Origin: Acanthaster planci
Taxonomy: Eukaryota > Echinodermata > Asteroidea > Valvatida > Acanthasteridae
Assembly: GCF_001949145.1 (NCBI RefSeq)
Contig: NW_019091384.1
Span: forward strand, 1,654,389 to 1,718,388
Length of the DNA: 64,000 bases
Direction of reading: 5' to 3'
Shown here: positions 45,001 through 57,000 of the stretch, in pieces
Layout: each line of letters starts with the position of its first letter
Numbering within the stretch: the stretch's first letter is position 1
The notes under the pieces: generated by a model
Database searches by the model: none
What the model saw: only the letters and a program-made list of their open reading frames with translations
What the model was told of the DNA's origin: nothing
Translations under genes and position numbers: made by a program

Positions 45001-48000
45001 CATCCATTCAGCATCAGATGCCCACTCTTGCTCGCAGGCTGACATACAGTGCACATGTACCGTACAGTGTGAAGCCCGACCTGTCCCGTCAAGACTTCCA
45101 GATTTCTTCATTAACCTTGTGCACACACACGATCCCCCTGCTTGCCCCGAGGAGATGCTATCTGCACTGAATGATTTGAAGATCCGCTCTTGTAGGCATC
45201 TTCCTTTTACTCTTCATATTGAAAAAAGAAATCTCGGGACGTTTCTAGCCAAAACATCTTGTGGGGTTTCATGTGTCAGTTTTATGCTGTTCTTCTCATC
45301 TTTCTTTCCTGATTTATTATTTTGTCCTACCTGTAAATGCTCGTGGGGTCCAAAATTAATACACATGAAAGCTAATATTTGTTCAAGTCATGTATTGTAT
45401 AACCAATCCTTTGACCTTTAAAAAGAGGGGTCAGGGCGGCGTCTTCCATGTGTTTTGAAGTGTCTGATTTGGAGAGAACTGGAGGAGAAAATGGAAATTT
45501 TACCTGATAATACAAAAGATGTACCTTTACATTTTAAAAAACTGTTGTTCCTATGCACTGTGACTAGAGATTGTATGAAATGACATTTGAGTACATGCCA
45601 CATGATGACCAATTTGTTGTATTGGTAGAGAGTATTCACAGTGTTTGCTAAGACTATACGTCTAGAGATAGGTCAGGGATAATCACAATGCACAGCTTGT
45701 TTTTCTGCATTATGATTTAGTCTTCTTCTAGTATAAAAGCATTCTTAAGTTTCGCATTAAGCTAAAATTTCTGTGGAGATGTGAGAAGAGAATTTTTACT
45801 TAACAGCACGGTTTGTGCAGATAACTACACATGAATGCGTTGTACATGTGCATACATGTATGTACGTGTACCTGTTCCCTGCACAGTCCCACATCGTAGT
45901 ACATGTATGTACTGGTGTAATCAGTAATTTCATTGTCATCATCTGCAATATCCCCCAAAAAACCAACTTCTAAAATTGAATAGGATTCCCCCCCTTCATA
46001 TTTGAAGCAACTCCTTCACCGTCAGTCTGTTCATTGAATATATTCACATCAATGCACACTTGGAGGCTTTTTTTTAGTTCAACATTGGTGCAAGTGGGAC
46101 AGATCCAAGGTGTGTGTATCAGAGCATAACGGTGCGTATTTTGTGTGTCAGAAATCCCTATGATGCTATTCATGGCCATGTGCCTCCGCTGCTCAGATTT
46201 CCACAGCTTTTCACACGTCTCTCGGAAACCTGAGCCATGGGAGAGGCTCCTTTCCCCCTCCCCCACCTTCATAGTTGTCTTCATTGTCTAACCCTAGAGA
46301 CTTTTGTCAACATATTTGGATTCATTCTTTGCCCATGTGGTGCAAGTCGTCAGTAGAAGACGTGCGTGCCTTGAAAAATCACCTGTATCAACTTTGCATT
46401 TGGCTGCTGGCCAAATTGCCTTTTCTCATTTCTCTCTCTTATTTTATGCGCCCCCGACACGTTTTTGTCCACTTGTTTGTCATGGAAACATAGACCGTTA
46501 AACACAATCCTGGGAACAGTTCACTTCAAGACTTGATACAGAGACAAGAAATTGCTGTCATACTTTGGGAGTCCTCCAGTACTCAGATCATCAGATGGCA
46601 TCCTGCATAAGTCGCTTGAAATTTCAGCTTAATTGAATTTCTTCACTACGGTACGTGCTCCCACCATTTTGACTTTAGAAATTGGGTCAACGCATCTTGT
46701 CTACCGGCACGTGCACCGCAAACATTTCCTAAATTCCAGCTGCAAGAGTTAAAAGAAATTTGTCTCAGTGGCCTGTTTTTTCCTCCATCTCATGTCTCAA
46801 ATCACTTGAAGTTGGCTAGAATTGCCATGTCTTATTTGATAATTCTTTTGGCCAACAGCAGTAGAGAGAGAGAGATAGAGAGAGATTGCACTTTGTTTCA
46901 CTATGTATCCTTGTAATGCGATTAGCCAAGCTGGATACCTTTCTCCTCTCAGGTCAGACTTTGGCACATGTACTGTATGTGTACAGTGTTTGCTGAACTA
47001 CTCTGTAGCTGTGTGGTTCTATACACTCACAGTGTTCAGTTTATTGAGGTTTGCCTTACCACGAGGCATGGTTGATGGGAACCCAGGTGCCTTTATTAAC
47101 CCTTACCACTTAAGTTGTGTGAACGTTTGGATGAGGGAGGACTGGTGGCATGGTTTGGATTCCTTTGCAGTGCAGTCAGCCATCAAAGGAAGACTGAAGT
47201 TCTGAAGAACTAGTACATGTACATGTTTAAATCTGGGAATTTACATACATCTCTTTAAATGTCATCGTACATGTACAGTTGGGACAAAAAGTGGACATAC
47301 ACCTGGTAGAACAAAAACGGTTTTCCTCGAATTTCACCACTTTACTCATTCCTACTAATTTTTCTTTTCGTGAGGACAGACAAGATGGTCTCTACTTAAC
47401 GTACATGTTGTATGCTTCATATAAAATCACCCAGGGACACACATATGATTCATATTTATGTTTATAAAAAAATTCAAAATTGTAAGTAGTCTAACCCTAA
47501 TATTTAGTATCATTTTCTGTATGTTTTGTCATTTCTCACAGTCGCGGTAGACCACTTTCCGAAGGGTTTTTGAATGACAGTAAGGGGATAAATGTAAATT
47601 TGCACTGAATGATTTTTCAGAAATATTAACCCTAACAGTCCTCAATTCTCCAACAGGTGAAGGATTGAGGAGTGTTAGGGTTAATACTTGGAACCCTTGT
47701 AAATGTCTCAGAGTATTTCCAATTGAAGTACACACTGTGAACATGAGGTTGGGATACTGTTTGTCTGACCTCGTAAATAGAAGTTGGTAAAACCATTTCA
47801 AAGAGCGAAAATTGAGGAAAACTGTTTTTCTACCAAGTGTTTGTAAACTTTTTGCCCCAACTGTACAATGTACGAGTACCTGTTGACCCCTTTTTATTGA
47901 CAGAGAGAGGGTAACTACGTAAATATACAGTAAATATGTTGGAAAACAAAGCTGAAGTATTCTTGCTGCACTGTATTTAGCCAAAGTCTATGGTAATTGT

Positions 48001-51000
48001 CTCATCACACTTGGTCCGTCAATGCAGGTCATTTCTTGTAGCCACATTGCAGTTGGCGTAATAATGCCAAGCTGATATGTGAAGAGCAAGTTGGTTGCCA
48101 AAATGGCAACTAAATGGCCAAGCTTAACTGCAAGAAGAGTGGCCATTATACACGTACATCAGTCATTAGAAGAGAGGACCATTGGGAGGCAAGACAGATG
48201 TACCTCATTCTGGTGATTATGCAAGCCCTTCTAGGGTAGTCAGCTAGGAATGTGTATGTGCGTGAAAGCTAATTTCCCCAGGATGTGATGTTCAGATATC
48301 CGCCATCGCCAGGACGTTTTTTACCTGTAGGAGCACCGTAAATGAAGCTGACCTCCCATTACTAAAGACGTCATGAGTACGTAAGAGCCACTACCCAGGG
48401 AAGTCAATATTTGTTAAACTTACGCAGTGGTTTGCTTCAGACAAGAGAGAGTAGGGACTACAGAAGGCATGCCAACTGCTGTGCAAGACATCATCTGACA
48501 TGTTTTGTCTTTTAGTCTTTCTCAAGTTGTGCCATTGTGAGACTTCATCAACTATATACAATTATGCAACTCGTCAATTTTGTTTATTACATGTTTATAC
48601 ATTTGTTCTTCCTGTCTCGCAGCTGGCCTCTAAGAAGGCTGGGATGCCCATCTTTGCACCCAACTTGGGGATGTTGATGCCGAGCAAGCCTGGAGAGAAG
48701 CAAGAGAAGCCAGCTGTCATGGGCAGTGGCGGCGCGGTGGAGGACAACCCCGAGGGAGAGCAAGGATCCACCCCTGCTGGTACACCAGAGGTAATAATGC
48801 ATCCCTTCCTTCATATCATTGTGCCACCTGTGCTATGAGGCACTTTGAGTTCTCTTCCTCGCCTACCTTATCCCATCCCAACTCACTCCACCCTTCATGA
48901 ACACCCATACAGTACTCTCACAGGTTGCCCTTAGTGATGGCTGATGCATTGTCTCAGCCATTTTTCAGAACTTTCCAGGGCTAGTTACCTTTTGTACAAT
49001 AGCTGGCATAACACATCCACCTAGTCTGGATACCATACCCGATGATTCCAACTATTCTCATTGAATTAAAGGTCCGGTATTACCCTACATGTGTCCACAT
49101 GACCGGTTTCCCAAAATAGCCGAATTATTTGTCCCGTCCACATTCAGATAGCATCTTCACTGTTCAGTATTTTCAGCCGTGTCTGTATGCTTAATGAGAT
49201 ATATTTGTTTCTTTTGCTTGTTGCCCATATGCAGCCCAATGTTGCTCCCCTCCTAAGCATTTTTGGAAGTGTCTTGCATGTTTTCAAAGTGACCGCTAAC
49301 GACTGCCTCCATGTACATCTAAACATAGGATCCACCCAGGGCTTTCCTTGTGACCCTTGACATGTTTTGTCATGATCTGTTCATATCTGTGGGTGATACT
49401 GGACCTAATATTTTATCAAGACTGGTCAGGGAATCTTTAGTCATGGAGCCAGACTAGACATCTACCATGATTAGTGAAGCTACTGAGTGCAGTCATGTTG
49501 TGTTTAGACTGGTACCGGTACATGTATGTCCTCTTGACATTTTGATGCTACTGTGGGAGGGGAGGGAGATTTCTTCTGAGTGCCAGCTAGTGGCTTTGTT
49601 CATGTCCCATGGGTGAATATGTTATCCCCAGCTGTTATTCAGATGTAACCTAAGGAAAGCAACCTTTTCTAACTCCACGCCCCCTTTGCTGAATGGATTC
49701 CTACATGTACGTGTAGTTCTCCCTTAATTGCCTCCCCCTCCTGAACGTTTGCCAAAATGCTCCTTACGATTATTTGGTTTGACCAACAAACAGAACATCT
49801 TCAATGCCAAAAAAATTTTACTGCATGTTTCATGTAAAAGTACCTGTCTTCATTGAAGCATACAAATTTGCTCTTAAGAATCACTCTGAAAGAAAATTAC
49901 TCGGTCCAAAAAGTTGCATGAACCTTAGTTGCTATATAATGTGTCTGTAGTTAAAGATCAAGGATGTGTGTCAGGAAGGATAGATTTCAAGAGATTGTTT
50001 CAAGATGTTAATTCTACAGGTGATGAGGCCAAGGTCAAATTACTCTTTTAATTGTATGTTTACTTTCAGTCCGTTTTTTAAAATTTGTACCCTTGATCAC
50101 TTCTATATATGTTGTGGATGATGTGTGAGTTTTGTTTGGTTTTATTTTGATCTGATGTGTTACTCTTGGCACGTTATGCATGTTGTTGCATTGCATTCAC
50201 AGTAATACCATTTCGCTGGTTCATGTACATATCATTGAATAATTTATTACACTCTTCATTAGGCATGCTTGAGTTGCATGGGTGTCCACAGGATTTTTTC
50301 AAGGGGGGCAAACCACATTTTGCTGGGGGAGGGGGAGATAAAATACTTATTAGCTAAAACAGTTAACAACAGGAGGGGTCCATTTTGAGGCTTGTCAAGC
50401 AAATTGGAGAGTTTCATTCACTTTATTTTTTCGTTTCTTTTGCTTTTTTACTCATTCTCTCCATTTTTATTACACATTTTTTTTTAAATGAAGACAAACA
50501 CCCCTTGGCCCCACTCCGACGCCCATGTTGAGTTGGTAAGCATTGGACCATTGCAACACATAAACATTAATTTTGTCATCAGGTGCGACCTGTCTTTGTG
50601 TCTCACACTAAAGCCAACCATGCCAACAATACATGTATACCAGAGGTTAAATTCTTGCAGTCGAACTGCATGTTGTAAAAAATTCTGCAAGATAAACCCT
50701 GCCATTCAAAACTGTGGAGTGGGTCTGTGCCAATCTCTTTGATGTTTGTCTGACTAGCTTCTCGCATCCCCTCCTTACAGGACGCAGTTCCTAAGGTTGA
50801 ATTTGACTGGAGTAATAGTGGCCTGACTAATCCATTGGATGGTAAGTTTGTATTAAGAGGGAAGGGATATGTTCAAGGTTCTCGTAGCCAACTGATACGA
50901 TTGGCCCCTGCTCAGGCTTCTTGTAAAATCATGCTGCTGTTTTTATTTCTTTTGATGCAAACCTAATAAGTGTGTTAAGTTGCCCTGGAAACTACACTAT

Positions 51001-54000
51001 TAACCTGGACAACATGGTTTCAGTTTGTTAATTTCATGGAATGTGTAACCAAAAGTACAAAAGTAACTGTAACAGTAACGGATCACAGCAGTGGCAAAAA
51101 AGAAATAAATCCTGAAAATACACAGGAATGTTTTCAGAAGGATAGAAATGTTTCAACTCACTAAAGGAGGCACTCAATTATGCCTTATCTTGTTATGTTT
51201 TTCGAAAGAAAATTAGCTTGATTTTGCAATATTAATGCCATTAACCCAGCATTAAGTGCTTTAATACCGAAGTTAACCAGGCATTGCTTTTGCCCTGGCC
51301 TCTAAACATTTTGTAACCTATCTGTGCTTAATCAACAACTCAAGTATCCAACAGTCGACAGTTTTTGTCAGAGTTTTGTTGAAAGACAAAGGATTGTCCA
51401 TTCTAACTGTTGGATTCAGCAGGTTATTCAGAATGGCATTAAATGTCAGTTGGCAATCGTTGAGCCAGTGCACCCTCTATCCCAACCTCACCCCACCCCC
51501 CAAAAAAAGAAGTAATACTGTTGTGAACCTGTAAAATAAATCATTTTTCTGAGTCAGAAAATAAGGGTTGTATGGACACTTTCATGTAATTGTAGGTTTC
51601 ATGGATATTTTGGGGGGTGGGGTGGGGTGTTGGAATCAAACTGAACTTTTGCCTGTCACAGAAATGGTGTCAGATGCCTCTTTGGTTGTGTTGTGTTTGT
51701 TTGAGTTGGAATTAGTCAAAATGCAGGTGTCGCGAACAAACTAACTGCTCTCAGGGAAAAATCTAATCTGTGGGGAGACCTTGAGTTCTTTTCTGAGATT
51801 ACCCAATCTGAGTTTACCCTTGTCATTTGCACTTATACACAAAATATTGTGTATATTTGCAATGGAAAAGCATTGCTCGGTACTCTTTTCAGTGGTGTTC
51901 CAAAGTCGGGTTCCCTGCTTGTGGTATGAAAGACAACTACGACACATGTACATGTAACATAGGTACATGTACTAGTGATGAGCTGGGTCAAATGGACTGT
52001 TTAGTCCAGCCATTCATCCAGGGTGGTTTGCTCTTAGCTGACCAAACAGAGTTGATTAAATTGAAGTTTCAGTCGTTGTTGACTAAATTTGACCTTGATT
52101 CTTCGGAGAACAAAAAAATGAGCATGCCAGTCTGAGGTTTGCTGATGTGAGCTTTAGTCGTAGCTTTTCCTCAAGGTGTTACCTCAGAATGGGTTGTCTT
52201 GGACTGGGCATCCGCTTTTTATTTCTGGTGGGCAGCACACTAATTTATACTTTTTTGTTGGGTCGTTGACCTCTGACACACCACTACAGCCAATGGTCTT
52301 AACCTGGATATCTTTAGCAAGGAAGGGAGCACCTCAGCTAATCATTTTGTCTCCAAACCCAAACATAAGTCAGGTAACATTTGCATCCATTCATTCCTTC
52401 CTCTCATTCAGTGGAGCTGTGACCTTCCCCCTAACCGCCCATCCATGTCACACGTTCCCCTCACAATATAGTGTACATGTATGTGTCAAAGCATTGTGGG
52501 TGTTATTTGTCAGTTCAAGCTAGTTCACTGTAAGATGATCAAGTTGGTGATGTTGCTCTGTTTATGTTGCTCCCGACCTAGCCCAGCACTAAGTGAATTT
52601 CCCTGCTTGAGATCTGTGTAATGCATGGACCAAGCAGGACTGTCTGCTTGGCATTTGGGTGTCCTGAAAGAGGAGCACACATTATGCATACATGTATTAT
52701 CATTTTTCCTCAGGAAAGCTTAAAAATGCATGCTTGTATGCATAGTGGCCATGAGTCATGAGAACTTCATAGTTAATGTGCATGCACTACAGAGCCATTT
52801 TTTGTAGTAATAGATTTGCATTGGCAAAAAATGCATGTATTTAAGACAGCCATAAACACCTTGAATGTCAAAACGAAGCTTCCCATAGGTGACTGTAACA
52901 AGCATTCAAAGTAAGAAACAGTACACACAAACTTAGGTTCTGAATTCCAGTCTATCCAAAAGAAAGTGTCACATTCAGCATGCAAGAAAACGAGTAGCCT
53001 AGTGAAACCATTGCTGATAGACAGCTAGATCAAGAAGACTATAGGGGTGAAAGAAACGTACCGTACATGTATATGAGTCTCATTTGAAGTCAGCTGAAAT
53101 TATTTCGGAATAAATACAAGTTGAATGGAAAAAAAGTAGAATGTTTAAAAATTCCATAAATTCGTCTAATGACTTGCTATGAGGCATCCTGCATCTCTGG
53201 CTGTTAAGGCACAGCAGGTGACGTCTTCCACAACGTAGAGTGATTGACAGTCAAATTGATCTTGTTAATGGGCAGCACTACAGAGGTTTTTAAGTCAGCT
53301 GAACACTTGGGCACCTGCATTCTCTCCCATATGTGACACACATGCATTTGACTCAATGCACCTGATTATACAAACCATTGGCATGGACCTTTTTAACACA
53401 GACACCGTTACACCAAGCACATGGTGGCTCTTTGGGTTATTTTGGGGGGAAGGGGCATACACCGTGGAGTTTGAAAAAAAGAAATCATAGGTATTGTCCA
53501 GTTTGATTTTGGTGGTCAGGAAAATATATACTAACCACCCTTGTACTCAAGTCGCACCCCTTTTTGTAATCACTTTGAATCACTGTTAGTTTCTCACATC
53601 CTTTGAATTTACAAGAACTGAGTACATGTAAATTTGGCTGAAGTGCCTTTTTTACCGTTCTAAAGGCAAAGATTCAAAAGCAGTACTCAAGATTGAAATT
53701 TTAAACCTATAACTTATCTAAAATAATTTTTCCTTGGTATGAAATTTTTTGCTCCAACCATACTAAACACAACACGGTTTACATATAGAGATGTTTTCAA
53801 TCACAGACTCTTCACTCTTTGTCGGTTAACCTACCGTTATTGCCCTTCCAATATTTCTCTCCCCTGGGGGGGACTCCGATACTCTAGAATACTGATTCCT
53901 GGATTCATTCCAGATTCAAAGTAGAACACCTTCGAGTCACTCTGGCTTCCCCGTGAATGACAACAAATTTTCTGCGGGTTGAAATAGTGTAGCAGTTAGT

Positions 54001-57000
54001 GTGTGTGTGTCTATTATATGGGAGTGCCATTGCCCTGTGAAATTGATGGTGATGTCGCAAGTGCCTGGCACCCTCCAAGTAAGAATATTACTATTTCAAC
54101 CGATCACATTTCTTATTTGCAGTCGGGTTTTCTCTCACAGTGACCTATATCTGTTCAAGTTAATAAAGGACCTGAAAGGAAGGCAAATGAAAAAAAAAGT
54201 TTTGAAAAGATTTTGGAATCAGACGTGCAAAAGAAATCTTTCTCGGACAACTGGTAAATAGGTCATGTCATGAAACTTTTCTTATTTCTACTGGTATTAG
54301 TTGCATTTAGGGTAAGCAGACTGAGAAAGTGATACAGCCTAAGGTTGATGCTGGCCGACTGCTGTCAATCTGGAATAGGAATTGAAAAAAACACAGTATT
54401 TACTTTGTATGCCAAGAAAAGTTTTGGCAAAAGTTATTACCCATGTCTTCTTCCGTTGTTTGTTAGTGCATACAAATATTGAAGCAGTACAGACTGTATT
54501 TATGAAAGAAAAAAAATTTCATAATCACTAACAAATAACTGTATATTCATACATTAGATGCATTCATAAAAAATCAAAAGTATAGCATCACTTAAGTAGT
54601 GTCAAGGAAACGAAAAAATTGTAGATTTAACACCAGCCACATAAATGAGCTGCATTGATGCAGGACAGTCTCCGCTTTAGGGAACCCAGCAGAGGAATCC
54701 TTGCCCTCAGGCTTCAACTGCAGAGCTCAGCCGTGCGTGTCAGGTGGAACAAAAACCCAGTACTCTCATATTAGCCAATTGGCCCAAGCAGCCGCAGGCT
54801 TAGGGATGCAAGCGTGCAGCCCTTAAATGAGTTACCCACCAATCAAATGATCAAAATGACCTAAATGTAATATGGCACAGTGATTTGTCTTATGTTACCA
54901 TGCCTAAGAAAAACATTCTTTGATACAAGGGAGAGTCTAGGGTTAGCGAAACTAGACACCTCTTAACAATTGCTAGATTTGATCAATTTTCAATTTAAAA
55001 TAAGAAATCTTTTTAAAGAATAGAAAATGCAGACAGTGCACATCTCGTATTTATTGAATGACAGTCCTTTGAATTCAGCGCTCCTGTTTTTTCCAAATAG
55101 AGGAAAAAAATGAAGATCTCTCTCGTTGAGAACACCTGTTCTTTAAAGTGGAGCATTTGTTTTTCTTGTGGAAACAAATTTACTCAGTTCCTTCTCAGTA
55201 ATCACTGTCTGACATTTCAGAGAGTTCTTAGCCAACTTACAAGATGTTTTTCATTCAAGTTACAACAACATCCACATCATCAAAAGGCCCTAAAACCCTC
55301 AAATACCATCCGTCTTTGTTTGCCTACTCTTCTTTGCTTTTACTTTGCACAAACGGGGATTTTGAGCAGGTGTTGGATGAATGTAGAGTAGTGTATTGTG
55401 GTATGTCTACACTCACTGATGTCATGTCCCGTTGAACTGTGTGTTATTGCATGTGCAGTAGGGAAGTCGCAGATTGGATGGAGGCTGTTTTCCAAATCAA
55501 ATTATACACAAGGTACAAAACTGAGCGCAATCTTTTTTGTCTTATAACTTTCCATGGTTGTTGTCATCAGGATCACCACCACCATTATCGTCATTGCCAC
55601 AAGGGTTTCTTGTTTAACAGACTCTAGTTTTGGGCAATCCATTCTTGTATAATTGCTTTCCTCGACCTGTTTTTCTTTTGTTGTTACATTAGCTGTTTAG
55701 TAGGATTTTTTTTTTAATCAAACACTAAAGCACTACTAACACTGTCATTGGGAGAGTGTAGTGTGTCAAGGCACTTTTTGAAATTAAATTGAAGAAATTT
55801 GTTATAGATTAAGAAGCGTTGAAATTAAGAGGAGCGTATAAACCAGATGAGAACTATTAGGCATGAGGGACAGATGAAGCTAACTTGCACCTTTATTTAT
55901 AACCAGAATTAATGTGTGGGAATAAATGGAAAAATATTGGATTAAGCTGGGCCTCAGAACATCACTTCTGGTTGATTACCTTATCTTATTGACTATGTTA
56001 CTAGGCTGTCCCTGTTGGGTATTCTGACGGTGTTTTTTTTTTTTCCCCTCGGGAGCCTCAGAGATGAAACCAGGAAGTTTATGAGGAAATGTACATGCAT
56101 TGAAGATTGCGTGTGCCAAAATTAATCGCAGGGCAGTTAGACATCACATGTACCGTACAATGAGACTTCATTGAGGTGGTGGGATATGAATGTGCTTTGT
56201 ACATCCATGATCACTGTTTGTACACATACTTCTAGTAATCACAAATGAATCTCACTAACACCACATGTTACTAATGTAAATGTTATAAATGGTGCATTTA
56301 CCTAACAACTAACATGTGGCTATTCTGGTAATTTGAAATCTCATGTTTCATGTCTGTACGAGCATGTTATTTACATCAGACACATTTTAACAGCCACCCC
56401 CAAAGAGACAACTCTTGTTTGTTTTGAAGTGTTGGTTACATACCAATTTTGATTGTGTGGAACAAAGTGCTAACTCAGAAGTCGCTGTTGGCAAAAAAGA
56501 CAAAGTATGCACATCCTCACTAGAGACTAGTCAAAACCACGAAAGCATGAATATAATGTCATAGCTAAGAGGTGCACAGTATGTGATTATTGCAAGCATG
56601 AACCTGCACTTTTAAAGAAAAATTTCCACAGAAGTTTATCCATGTATATTTACAGTGCATGCCTAATGTTTCTGTAGATCAATGCCGTGCCACCTGCCCA
56701 TAGCAGTCTTAGGTCTTGCATGCCTTTAAACCCATCTGGGGACATTTCTAACTAATATTTTGCACAAGGACCCTCCAAAGCTTTTCTTCCAAGTTTAATT
56801 TTACTGGTTTTGGATTGCATAGACACTAACATCAAGAGTTATTTGATTCTTTATGCATAATTGGCATTAATTTATTTTATGTTTATACATTGCTCATTAA
56901 TATGCAAGCTGGATTACCTTAAACTTGCACATTCCCTTCAACCCTGCTCACCCATTTCTTGCAATGTTTCTGTTTATTTTCCATTTTGGTCATGCTTTTG

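Larger units (their letters stand above)
43442..48622. other. AFTPH intron of about 5.2 kb
   Basis: Contains the mariner-like MITE at 47276-47863, a GA microsatellite at 46862-46886 and many ACATGTAC clusters. Open frames such as 47529-47984 minus lie inside repeats. Confidence 0.7.

Noticed and set aside
47625-47685. Interstitial telomere repeat
   Set aside because: Only about one and a half TTAGGG units per arm, in inverted orientation; better explained as hairpin arms.
47529-47984. 151-codon minus-strand frame
   Set aside because: Lies mostly within the mariner-like MITE and its hairpin; no domain.
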